Below are positions 53,038 through 60,778 of a stretch of DNA of 64,000 nt, in pieces. A program made the position numbers and the translations under genes. Under the pieces are notes generated by a model. It was given only the letters and a program-made list of their open reading frames with translations. It had not been told where the DNA came from and made no database searches. Source of the DNA: an uncultured Gemmatimonadales bacterium (GTDB lineage Bacteria > Gemmatimonadota > Gemmatimonadetes > Longimicrobiales > Gaopeijiaceae); contig CALFPJ010000063.1 of NCBI GenBank assembly GCA_937919655.1, forward strand, positions 147,781 to 211,780, written 5' to 3'. Within the stretch, counting starts at the first letter, position 1; each line of letters starts with the position of its first letter.

Positions 53038-54705
53038 TCAGCCGCCGAACAACACCCCAACACCTTGCTCGAACACGATGTCGCGCGGAATTCCGAGCGC
53101 ATCTAGCCGATCGAGATCCGCCTGAAGCTTTGCAGGCACGATGCCCTTTTCGGCCATCAACTGATCCACCCCTGCGTAGTCCCCGTCCCCCTGAAGCGTG
53201 AGGATCAGCGCGCTCAGGCCGTCCACCGCGGTCCGCATGGCTGCGAAGTCGACACGATACTTGTCGCTGGCCTCGTCGCGGGTGAAAGCTTCATGCTCCG
53301 CGAAGTAGTTGAAGCGGACCATGTTGGCCTGACCGTGCGCGCTGGAGGCGCCAAAGCGAACCGACCGGAAGATCCCCGCTAGGAACGTCACGTAGTGGTC
53401 TTCGATCGTGCCCTCGGTGAGTTCACCGCGCTCGAAGAGCTGAGTGACCATATAGAGACCCACCACATCTGCCTTGCCCTCTTCCATCGGCGAGGCATGC
53501 TCGCGCAGGGCGGTACGCACCGGGCCGCGGCCGTTGAGCGTGTTTTTCACACCCAGTCCGTGCGCGACTTCGTGGAACATCGTGTTCCCGAAAAACGCGT
53601 CGAATGTGACATTGGCGCGTTGGTCCTCCGCAATGAGTTCCGCTGCCAAGGGCTCCATGATTTGATCGAACTTCGCCTGCATCGCGTTCTTGAGCTGCAG
53701 CCGTCGCGTGCCCCTCGTCAACTGGACCTGCTCGTCATTCGGGAGGTTGATGGCGATGGTCTTCGAGCCAGCGTTCGCGTCGCCGGCGTAGTACACGACG
53801 TCGTACGCATTCAGGTCGGAGTCCGTGCCCGGCATTTCTGCTTTATAACGTGCGTCCACGGGCAGGCTCCGCTGCAGGCTGGGCAACAACGCCGCGAACC
53901 GCGACAAGCGTTCGCTCCAGGCCTGGTCTTTAATGAGCACATACCCCTCGTGAGCCGCCTTATAGCCGAACAGCTGGTCCTCGTAGTTCTCGATGGGCCC
54001 GATCACGACATCGATCGGGTTGTCCTTCATGTCCATCCAGGCGATGTCACTCGCTTGGTATTCGTCGGACTCGAGCGCATCTGCGCGCAGACGCAGGTAG
54101 TTCGCCAACCCCGCGTCGCTTGCCAACTCGGCTGCTTCCCTGAGCTTCGCAGCCGCCGTTCGATGCTGTTCCGAGAACTCCTCATGGTACGGCACGGCAA
54201 TCAAAGACCCCGCTGCGTCTCGCCTCACGAGGGTGTAGAGGCTCCGTAGGGCCGGGTTTGCGACCGCGGCGGTCTCGAATTCCTCCTGCGTCATGTCGCG
54301 TGGGTAGAGGTTGGCGCCGGCCGGCTTGGCCCCGATGCCTTCAATGAACGCCTCATCGCCGCGCAGGCGATCCCACGGTCCGTAGTTCACACGCAGGTAC
54401 TCGAGCGTTGCCGGGTCTCCGTGCGTGAGTGCCTCTGCAGCGGTACGGTCTCCGTACGCCTGATGCCAGAACACGTCGTCCATCGGCTCCACGGCCTGAA
54501 TCAGCAGGCGCACGACCTCCTGGTCATTCGCTGACAGATGCGAGACATCGGCTCCCAGCCGCACGGTCGCGTATTGATTAAGTAGAGCGTGCATACGTAG
54601 GTGTTCCGCGCTTTCCTCCGGGTCTTCCATGGGTTCTGCGCCGCCGCACCCGGCAACCGCGGTCATCAAGAGAAGCGTGACGAGGGATCGATTTCGGGTC
54701 GACAT
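53038..54705 (-). CDS. M49-like (DPP III-type) zinc peptidase lipoprotein
   Basis: This 555-residue protein has a lipoprotein signal (LLLMTAVAGCGG). The zinc site is HEVAHGLG at residues 378-385, a contiguous HExxH, with EEGKADVVGLY (Glu408 and Glu409) giving the third ligand, similar to the HELLGH plus EECRAE pair of dipeptidyl peptidase III. The N-terminal half resembles the DPP III-like family (VNYGPWDRLRGDEAFIEG). These proteins release dipeptides from peptide N-termini. It would act in the periplasm. It is convergent with the DUF5916 gene and divergent from the cyclophilin operon. Confidence 0.8.
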   Translation of the reverse strand: MSTRNRSLVTLLLMTAVAGCGGAEPMEDPEESAEHLRMHALLNQYATVRLGADVSHLSANDQEVVRLLIQAVEPMDDVFWHQAYGDRTAAEALTHGDPATLEYLRVNYGPWDRLRGDEAFIEGIGAKPAGANLYPRDMTQEEFETAAVANPALRSLYTLVRRDAAGSLIAVPYHEEFSEQHRTAAAKLREAAELASDAGLANYLRLRADALESDEYQASDIAWMDMKDNPIDVVIGPIENYEDQLFGYKAAHEGYVLIKDQAWSERLSRFAALLPSLQRSLPVDARYKAEMPGTDSDLNAYDVVYYAGDANAGSKTIAINLPNDEQVQLTRGTRRLQLKNAMQAKFDQIMEPLAAELIAEDQRANVTFDAFFGNTMFHEVAHGLGVKNTLNGRGPVRTALREHASPMEEGKADVVGLYMVTQLFERGELTEGTIEDHYVTFLAGIFRSVRFGASSAHGQANMVRFNYFAEHEAFTRDEASDKYRVDFAAMRTAVDGLSALILTLQGDGDYAGVDQLMAEKGIVPAKLQADLDRLDALGIPRDIVFEQGVGVLFGG

Positions 54706-54996
54706 GGAGTGCTCCGGTGGGGCTGTTCAGGCTATCGGGCAAACTATTGCTGGCGCCCGGGAAAGCCAGTGGGCCGACGGGTGCACCCGCACATAAATGC
54801 GGTGACTCGAATGCCCCGGCATTACTCCTGGTGCATAAGGAGTACGGAGATACAGCCGCGCGATTGCCCAGCCGGCGGGCATCTCCCCTGCCTGAGCTGG
54901 CGGCGCCCCACTGGCGGCCCCGAAAGGGGGACCAATACGTTGTTGCCCTCACTCCTGTGGCACGCCGATGTCCGCGGCCGCTCAATCGTGAACGCC

Positions 54997-55656
54997 ATGG
55001 ACGTCCGAACAATGCGAACACGTACCGGACCCGCTCGAAGCGGGACGAGTCTACGGGCCTTCTGCCTGCTCATTACCGTGAGTGTATCGTCGGGCGCGTA
55101 CACTGCGGTCGCCGCACAGGTGCCGAACGAAGTCGTAGTCGTTCACATCGAGACCGCGAAGGGTCTGATCGCCGCTGAGATCTACGTGACTGCCGCACCC
55201 ATAAAGGCGCAGAATTTTCTGGCCTATGCCGACGAAGGGATCTTCGATGGGGGTTCGTTATTTCGCAGCGTGAGGATGGACAATCAGCCGAATGACTCCG
55301 TGCGGATCGAAGTCATCCAGGGCGGCCCTGATCGCTCCGTGGGGGACCGACTGAGGCCCTCCATTCCACTCGAACGCACGAGCGTCACCGGCCTCCGACA
55401 CCTGGATGGGACGCTGTCGATGGCGCGCGCGGCCGCCCCGGATTCCGGAGGTTCGCAGTTCTTCATCTGTGTGGGTGATCAGCCGGCCCTCGACTTTGGT
55501 GGCGCCCGCAATGTCGACGGGCAGGGCTTCGCCGCCTTCGGACGTGTGATCGCGGGAATGGACGTCGTGCGGGCGATCCAGATGGATGATGTGGAAGCAC
55601 AGCAGCTAAAGGATCGTGTGCGAATCGTTCGCGCGCGTCGGACGAACGAGGACTGA
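54997..55656 (+). CDS. Cyclophilin-type peptidyl-prolyl isomerase, exported
   Basis: This protein of about 219 residues has a signal peptide (RAFCLLITVSVSSGAYTAVAA) and then a cyclophilin fold: VVVVHIETAKGLIAAEIYV, QNFLAYADEGIFDGGSLFRS, LRPSIPLER, LSMARAAAPDSGGSQFFICV and GFAAFGRVIAGMDVVRAI. The GSQFFIC strand and GFAAFG are the active-site edge. The ATG at 54997 or the one at 55012 could start it; the earlier open frame from 54601 is not family-like. It catalyses cis-trans isomerisation of prolyl bonds in exported proteins. It is first of a three-gene operon. Confidence 0.87.
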   Translation: MDVRTMRTRTGPARSGTSLRAFCLLITVSVSSGAYTAVAAQVPNEVVVVHIETAKGLIAAEIYVTAAPIKAQNFLAYADEGIFDGGSLFRSVRMDNQPNDSVRIEVIQGGPDRSVGDRLRPSIPLERTSVTGLRHLDGTLSMARAAAPDSGGSQFFICVGDQPALDFGGARNVDGQGFAAFGRVIAGMDVVRAIQMDDVEAQQLKDRVRIVRARRTNED

Positions 55657-55657
55657 T

Positions 55658-56506
55658 ATGGCATTTCCCAACGCGCACTATCTCGTTGATGTCGACCACA
55701 TTTCTCAGCATTTGGCGGACGAGAATCTCCGCATTATTGATTGTGCGTGGGACGGGGCGGCCTACGGACGGGCGCACATTCCCGGAGCGGTCCTGCGGCC
55801 TGGACATTCGTATATCAAGGCTTTGGACGACGATGACACGAGATCCTACTCCGTGCCTGACGTCGACGCCGTCCGAAAGTTGTGTCGAAACATGGGCATC
55901 GGACCGGAGAGCGACGTCGTGATCTACGATGACTTGGGGTCACTCTTTGCAACCCGCCTGTGGTGGGTACTCCGCTACTACGGATTCGAACACGTGCGGA
56001 TCCTGGATGGAGGCTGGCAGGCCTGGGCAAGCGCGGGTCACCCGGTTTCCTACCAGGTGCCTGTCGTCCCCGTAACTGCATCGCTTGAGTTGAAGGCCGA
56101 TCCCCGCAGGATCATCGGGATGGAAGAGCTGATTCGGCGCCACGCCGACTCCGACCTCCAGCTGTTGGACGTCCGCACCGACGATGAGTATTTCGGGGTC
56201 GTGTTCAAGGGCAACAAACGGAAGGGTAGAATTCCCGGAGCTACTCACCTTGCGTGGAACAGGCTGCTCGAGAATTCAGCCGACGCAAAGGCCGTGCGTA
56301 TGCTCCGCCCGGAGGCCGAGGTCGAGGGTCTCATCGCTGCTGCTGGACTGGATTCGAGTAAAGAGGTCGTGACGCATTGTCAGGCCGCGATCCGTGCCAC
56401 CCACACCGCCTTTGTCCTCGAGATGATGGGTTTTCCGCCAGTGCGCGTGTACGATGGCTCCATGGAAGAATGGGCGAACACCCCAGACGCCCCGTTAGAG
56501 TCGTGA
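55658..56506 (+). CDS. Two-domain sulfurtransferase (thiosulfate/mercaptopyruvate type)
   Basis: This 282-residue protein has two rhodanese folds. The first reads RIIDCAWDGAAYGRAHIPGA and ILDGGWQAWASAGHPV; the second LLDVRTDDEYFGV and RIPGATHLAWN. The active cysteine is in THCQAAIRATHT near residue 247, the CQxAxR loop of thiosulfate and mercaptopyruvate sulfurtransferases. GAGG precedes the ATG by 8 bases. It starts one base after the cyclophilin stop and ends overlapping the next gene by four bases. It probably works in the cytoplasm on sulfane sulfur (no export signal). Confidence 0.9.
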   Translation: MAFPNAHYLVDVDHISQHLADENLRIIDCAWDGAAYGRAHIPGAVLRPGHSYIKALDDDDTRSYSVPDVDAVRKLCRNMGIGPESDVVIYDDLGSLFATRLWWVLRYYGFEHVRILDGGWQAWASAGHPVSYQVPVVPVTASLELKADPRRIIGMEELIRRHADSDLQLLDVRTDDEYFGVVFKGNKRKGRIPGATHLAWNRLLENSADAKAVRMLRPEAEVEGLIAAAGLDSSKEVVTHCQAAIRATHTAFVLEMMGFPPVRVYDGSMEEWANTPDAPLES

Positions 56507-57678
56507 GCCACGTCCGCGTGCGTACCGGGCTGGAGCGGCTCCTTGGCGAGGCCGGTCAGTTGAAGGGCAGGGCGCTGGGCCTCGTCGTGCACCCTGCTTC
56601 CGTGACATCCGATCTCCGTCTTTCGCCAGATGCATTGCTCGCCGCCGGCTTCGACCTGCGGGCACTCTTCGGACCCCAGCACGGGGCACGCGGCGAGAAG
56701 CAAGACAACATGATCGAGTCCGGCCATTATGCAGACCCAGTCACCGGACTGCCTGTCCACTCCCTTTACAGCGACGTGCGCAAGCCGACGCCGGAGATGC
56801 TGGAAGGCCTCGACGCACTCGTGTTCGACCTGCAGGACGTCGGCGTGCGGGTCTATACGTTCGTGTGGACTATGGCGCTGGCGATGGAAGCGTGTGCCGA
56901 GGTTGGCATTCCTTTCGTGGTCCTCGATAGGCCGAATCCCGTCGGTGGACTGTCCCGCGAGGGGCCGGTGTTACGAGAGGGCTTCGAGTCCTTCGTCGGC
57001 CTTCATCCCATCCCTTTGCGCCACGGGCTCACGTGCGGGGAACTGGCCTTGTGGCTGAACGAGACCCGAGGCATCGGCTGCGACTTGCAGGTGATTCGCT
57101 GCGAGGGTTGGCGCAGATGGATGAGTTGGCCCGACACCGGCCTGCCGTGGGTCATGCCGAGCCCCAACCTCCCTACGCCAGATTCCTGTGTGGTGTATCC
57201 GGGGATGGTACTGGTTGAAGGCACAAACCTCTCTGAAGGGCGTGGCACGACGCGCCCCTTCGAGTTGTTCGGAGCGCCCTATCTTGACTCGACCGCGCTC
57301 GCAACTCGACTGGCCCGTGCCGGCCTGGAAGGTGTGACGGTCAGGCCGTGCCACTTCGAGCCGACTTTCCAAAAGCACGCTGGGTCACTCTGCAGTGGAG
57401 GACAACTCCACGTCACACGCCTCGATACCTTCGCGTCCGTTCGAACGACTGTGGAGATTTTTGTTGCTGTCCGAGCGTTGGCCCCAGATGACTTCGAATG
57501 GCGGCCCCCGCCCTATGAGTACGAAGAGCACCTGATGCCGATCGACATTCTTTGGGGGCACGACGGGCTCAGGCTGGGTGTGGACGCGGGTGCGAGCGCG
57601 GACGAGATCCTGTCGAGCGTGACGGAGGAAGTCTCTGCGTTCAGCCGGGACGTGAAGCCGTTTCTACTCTACGAGTAG
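56503..57678 (+). CDS. namZ: Exo-beta-N-acetylmuramidase NamZ-like (DUF1343)
   Basis: This 391-residue protein matches the DUF1343/NamZ family: ALGLVVHPASVTSD, ALFGPQHGARGEKQDN, VHSLYSDVRKPTPEML, LVFDLQDVGVRVYTFVWTM, VLDRPNPVGG and GMVLVEGTNLSEGRGTTRPF are all hallmarks. NamZ removes N-acetylmuramic acid from the non-reducing ends of peptidoglycan fragments (shown in Bacillus subtilis). It starts at GTG 56503, overlapping the sulfurtransferase stop as GTGA; the longer frame from 56377 is not family-like. No signal peptide is visible, so it may act in the cytoplasm on imported fragments. Confidence 0.92.
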   Translation: MSHVRVRTGLERLLGEAGQLKGRALGLVVHPASVTSDLRLSPDALLAAGFDLRALFGPQHGARGEKQDNMIESGHYADPVTGLPVHSLYSDVRKPTPEMLEGLDALVFDLQDVGVRVYTFVWTMALAMEACAEVGIPFVVLDRPNPVGGLSREGPVLREGFESFVGLHPIPLRHGLTCGELALWLNETRGIGCDLQVIRCEGWRRWMSWPDTGLPWVMPSPNLPTPDSCVVYPGMVLVEGTNLSEGRGTTRPFELFGAPYLDSTALATRLARAGLEGVTVRPCHFEPTFQKHAGSLCSGGQLHVTRLDTFASVRTTVEIFVAVRALAPDDFEWRPPPYEYEEHLMPIDILWGHDGLRLGVDAGASADEILSSVTEEVSAFSRDVKPFLLYE

Positions 57679-57699
57679 CCGTCACCGCCTAGCAGGCTT

Positions 57700-58092
57700 C
57701 TACGCGCAGCCGGCGGTCCGCTCGAATACAGATTGAATCTGAAGATCCAGCGTATCTCCTGGGTCGACGGTCAACACGTCCGTGGTGCACTTTGGGCCCG
57801 CGAGGATGTCGATCTCGATGCGTATGGGCTCGCTGTGGTCCCACGGAATCGAGAATACTGCATCCCGTTTGCCCCCGACGATTCCGAGCCGCGTGCGCTT
57901 CCCTAGCCCAATCGCAAAAAGGCGGGCCTCGTTGAAGTTCAGATTTTGCACATGCAGACGGACTTCGGTTTCCCCTACGGCGGTCCGAATGAACGGGTCT
58001 TGTTGTTGCACCAATTGACCGGAAGGCCCGCACGCCGACCCGGTCAGCCCGAGGGTCATAGTGACGAAGATCCGCACGGTCTGGCCGTGCAT
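57700..58092 (-). CDS. Small lipoprotein with NLNFN motif, downstream copy
   Basis: This 130-residue lipoprotein starts MHGQTVRIFVTMTLGLTGSA with Cys in GSACGPSG. The conserved core EVRLHVQNLNFNEARLFAI, GKRTRLGIVGGKRDAVFSI and CTTDVLTVDPGDTLDLQI is shared with the upstream neighbour. The start at 58092 overlaps the upstream stop as TAATG, so the two are translated together. The beta-rich core and paired Cys residues suggest a small sandwich domain. The family is not one I can name. Confidence 0.75.
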   Translation of the reverse strand: MHGQTVRIFVTMTLGLTGSACGPSGQLVQQQDPFIRTAVGETEVRLHVQNLNFNEARLFAIGLGKRTRLGIVGGKRDAVFSIPWDHSEPIRIEIDILAGPKCTTDVLTVDPGDTLDLQIQSVFERTAGCA

Positions 58093-58475
58093 TACCGTCG
58101 GCTTCCTCTGCAGCGGGACATGCCGATGTCGGCCGGCACCTGAATCCATATCGTCGAGCCTGGGTCAGCCGGGATCCCGCCAACAGTGCAGGACTGTCCT
58201 CCGACGAAGTCGATCATGAACTCGACGGGCAGCGCCAAGTTCCATTCCACCGTGAACTTGCCGTCGCTCTTGCCGGTGACCTCGCCTAGACGAATCCTCT
58301 GGCCCTGCCGAAGCGCGAAGACGGTCGCATCATTGAAGTTCAAGTTCTGAATTTCGACCCGGAGCTGCTCTCTGCCTTGCTCAGCTCTGCTGCCAAATGG
58401 ATCGGGGCCTTTCCCGAGCCTGCCAATACAACCCGACATGAGGACCAGCGCACACACCGTGGCGATCGCCCGCAT
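58092..58475 (-). CDS. Small lipoprotein with NLNFN motif, upstream copy
   Basis: This protein of about 127 residues has the lipoprotein signal MRAIATVCALVLMSGCIG. The core LRVEIQNLNFNDATVFAL, GQRIRLGEVTGKSDGKFTV and CTVGGIPADPGSTIWIQVP matches its neighbour. The start at 58475 has AAGG about 8 bases upstream; a GTG at 58517 would precede the signal with 14 extra residues and has no ribosome binding site. Together with the next gene it is a tandem duplication. The role is unknown. Confidence 0.75.
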   Translation of the reverse strand: MRAIATVCALVLMSGCIGRLGKGPDPFGSRAEQGREQLRVEIQNLNFNDATVFALRQGQRIRLGEVTGKSDGKFTVEWNLALPVEFMIDFVGGQSCTVGGIPADPGSTIWIQVPADIGMSRCRGSRR

Positions 58476-58613
58476 GGGACGCCTTATGTGCCTCGCGGCG
58501 ATGGGTAGCGTGTTCACAGATCCATATTAGGTCGAGAAGCCCCAGGGGGCGAACCTCTGATTGGTTCGCCAAGATATTCTCTATCCGCTACCCAGTCGTG
58601 GAAGTTACCGAAC

Positions 58614-59153
58614 GTGGATCGTCCGCTGACACTGACACTAGACACCGACCGACTCGTCCTCACCGCGCTCACACGGACGGCGCTCAACGCATGGCTCAAC
58701 CAGGACGCCCGGGTGCTCCGCGAAGCGACAGGGGCGGAATTTGCCGAGCCCGTCCAAGTCCCCCCGTTGTTCGGTGAGGACCTGCCTATGTTCCGGGACC
58801 GCATGACCGAAACCCCGGATGAACTCGGGTGGTGGGTGTGGCTGGTGCACCGCCGAGAGGATGATCGGGCTGTGGGCGTTTGCGGCCTAGGAGGGCGGCC
58901 CCTGGATGGCAGCACCATGCTGGGCTATTCGGTTTACCCGAGCTTCGAGGGCCGCGGCTATGCGACCGAGGCGTCGCTCGCGCTGATCGGATGGGTCTTC
59001 ATGCAGCCCGGCGCCCAGCGTGTGGTCGCTACAGTGCCGGTCGGGCACGCGGCCTCAAGTTCAGTGGCCCTAAAGTTGGGCATGGCGGCGGTAGGACGGG
59101 ACTCGGACCCCACCGTCGGGGAATGGGTCGTCTATCAGGTGGACAGGGACTGA
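58614..59153 (+). CDS. GNAT-family N-acetyltransferase
   Basis: This 179-residue GNAT acetyltransferase begins RPLTLTLDTDRLVLTALTRT. The acetyl-CoA motif is MLGYSVYPSFEGRGYATEAS (Q/RxxGxA/G-type GRGYAT) and the later strand is RVVATVPVGHAASSSVALKLGM. It resembles the RimJ/RimL group, which acetylates ribosomal proteins or small substrates. It starts at GTG 58614, with no strong ribosome binding site. It is convergent with the second sulfatase, seven bases apart. The substrate is unknown. Confidence 0.85.
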   Translation: MDRPLTLTLDTDRLVLTALTRTALNAWLNQDARVLREATGAEFAEPVQVPPLFGEDLPMFRDRMTETPDELGWWVWLVHRREDDRAVGVCGLGGRPLDGSTMLGYSVYPSFEGRGYATEASLALIGWVFMQPGAQRVVATVPVGHAASSSVALKLGMAAVGRDSDPTVGEWVVYQVDRD

Positions 59154-59160
59154 TCCTTCT

Positions 59161-60777
59161 CTAGCGGCTCCGAATTTCCTCCAGTGGGACGATACCGAGC
59201 AGTTCCCGTTGCTCCCTCCAAAGTTCGAGCATCGCTGCGTAGCGGATAGGGTCTGCCTCCGTGAGATCGTGCGCCTCACCTGGGTCAGCCTCGATGTCGT
59301 AGAGCTGAAAGCCCGACTCAGAGAAGGGGGCGTCCAGGGTGACGAGCTTCCACTTCCCTTGGCGCACGAACGCGCGTCCGCCGTGATACAGCGTCGTGAC
59401 ATACTCTTCGTCGTGAACCGGCCCTGTTCCGCCACCGAGGTAGGTCGCCGCGGACTCACCCAACATCGGCCGCACCGACCCGTCGGACGGATAGGCAGCT
59501 CCAGCGACTTCAATCACCGTCGGGGCGATGTCCATTACCGTGAGGTAAGCGCGGTCGATCGCCCCTGAGCGAGAGACGCCAACACCTGCAACGATCATGG
59601 GTGCCGCAGTGCCACCTTCACGGGAGTAGGTCTTGTGGCGACTAAATGGCGCGGAACTCGCCTCCGCCCAGCGAGGGCCGTACGACACCCACGAGCCCGG
59701 TCGCCCCATGTTCTCGTAGGCGTTGTCGTAGTGGCCCTGCAGATACTCCGAGTACTGGCCCGACCCGTAGAAGTCTTCTCCCGCCGCGCCGTTGTCGGCC
59801 ATGAACACGATCAGGGTGTTCTCGTATTGTCCGGTCTCTTTGAGGTAACTCGTCAAACGCCCTACGTGGTCGTCAAGGTTCGTCACCATTGACGCGTACA
59901 ACTCCATTTCCCTGGACTCGACTCGCTGCTCTTCTGCCGTGAGTTCCTCCCAGCGAGTGATCGCGTCATTACGGGGCGGCAGCTCGGAAGCCTGCGGGAT
60001 GATGCCCGCGGCCTTCAGCGATTCCAATCGTTGCTCCCGAAGTCGATCGTACCCCTGATCGAATCGCCCGGCGTACATGTCCAGGTATTCCTCCGGGACC
60101 TGCAGCGGCCAGTGCGGCGAAGTGTAGGCGGCAAACGCGAAGAACGGGCGACCATCGCTCCGGCCCGCGTCGATGAAGTCGATGAGCCGGTCCGTGTACA
60201 GCTCCGTCGAGTAGGCGCCCTCCGGCCAAGGCACTTCGACCCCATTCTCTCGATAGACCGAACCACCCTCGTAAAATCCAACAGAACTGAAGTGGCTCCC
60301 TGCACCCGGGAGAAGGCTGAACGATCGTTCAAAACCAGCGGCCTGGGGGCCATGCTCGATGGCCCCGCCCAGGTGCCATTTCCCAACCGTGTAGGTGTGG
60401 TAGCCGGCCTCCTGGAGTACGCGCGGCAGGGGAGCCACTCGGTCCGAGAGGTGGCCTTCGTAGCCGGGAATGTCGAGTGACGTGCCCTGGGCCCCCATGC
60501 CCGCCACGTGGTTGTTGTTCCCGGTGAGGAGCATGGAACGCGTGGGTGCGCACGAAGGAGCCGTGTGGAAGCCAGTAAAGAGCACGCCCTCTTGGGCAAG
60601 CGCATCAATGTTCGGCGTGGCGATGTCACTGCCGAAGGCACCCAGATCTGCGTAGCCGAGGTCGTCTGCTACGATCAGGAGTACGTTCGGGCGGTCCGGC
60701 GTCGACGATTCTGGAGCGCAGGCCACGATGAACAACAGGCCCAGCGCGAGCGGGGATTGCTTGCCCGTGAACCGCAT
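59161..60777 (-). CDS. Sulfatase lipoprotein, second (arylsulfatase-like)
   Basis: This 538-residue formylglycine sulfatase has CAPTR at residues 76-80, LLIVADDLGYADLG for the metal site, GKWHLGG and FMADNGAAGEDFYGS. The lipoprotein signal ends LLFIVACAP. The length and the GYEGHLSDRV and SRHKTYSREGGTAAPM segments are like the arylsulfatase A-type group. It is co-transcribed with the S9 peptidase upstream (60779), whose stop nearly touches this start. The formylglycine-generating enzyme is not in the window. Confidence 0.93.
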   Translation of the reverse strand: MRFTGKQSPLALGLLFIVACAPESSTPDRPNVLLIVADDLGYADLGAFGSDIATPNIDALAQEGVLFTGFHTAPSCAPTRSMLLTGNNNHVAGMGAQGTSLDIPGYEGHLSDRVAPLPRVLQEAGYHTYTVGKWHLGGAIEHGPQAAGFERSFSLLPGAGSHFSSVGFYEGGSVYRENGVEVPWPEGAYSTELYTDRLIDFIDAGRSDGRPFFAFAAYTSPHWPLQVPEEYLDMYAGRFDQGYDRLREQRLESLKAAGIIPQASELPPRNDAITRWEELTAEEQRVESREMELYASMVTNLDDHVGRLTSYLKETGQYENTLIVFMADNGAAGEDFYGSGQYSEYLQGHYDNAYENMGRPGSWVSYGPRWAEASSAPFSRHKTYSREGGTAAPMIVAGVGVSRSGAIDRAYLTVMDIAPTVIEVAGAAYPSDGSVRPMLGESAATYLGGGTGPVHDEEYVTTLYHGGRAFVRQGKWKLVTLDAPFSESGFQLYDIEADPGEAHDLTEADPIRYAAMLELWREQRELLGIVPLEEIRSR

Positions 60778-60778
60778 C

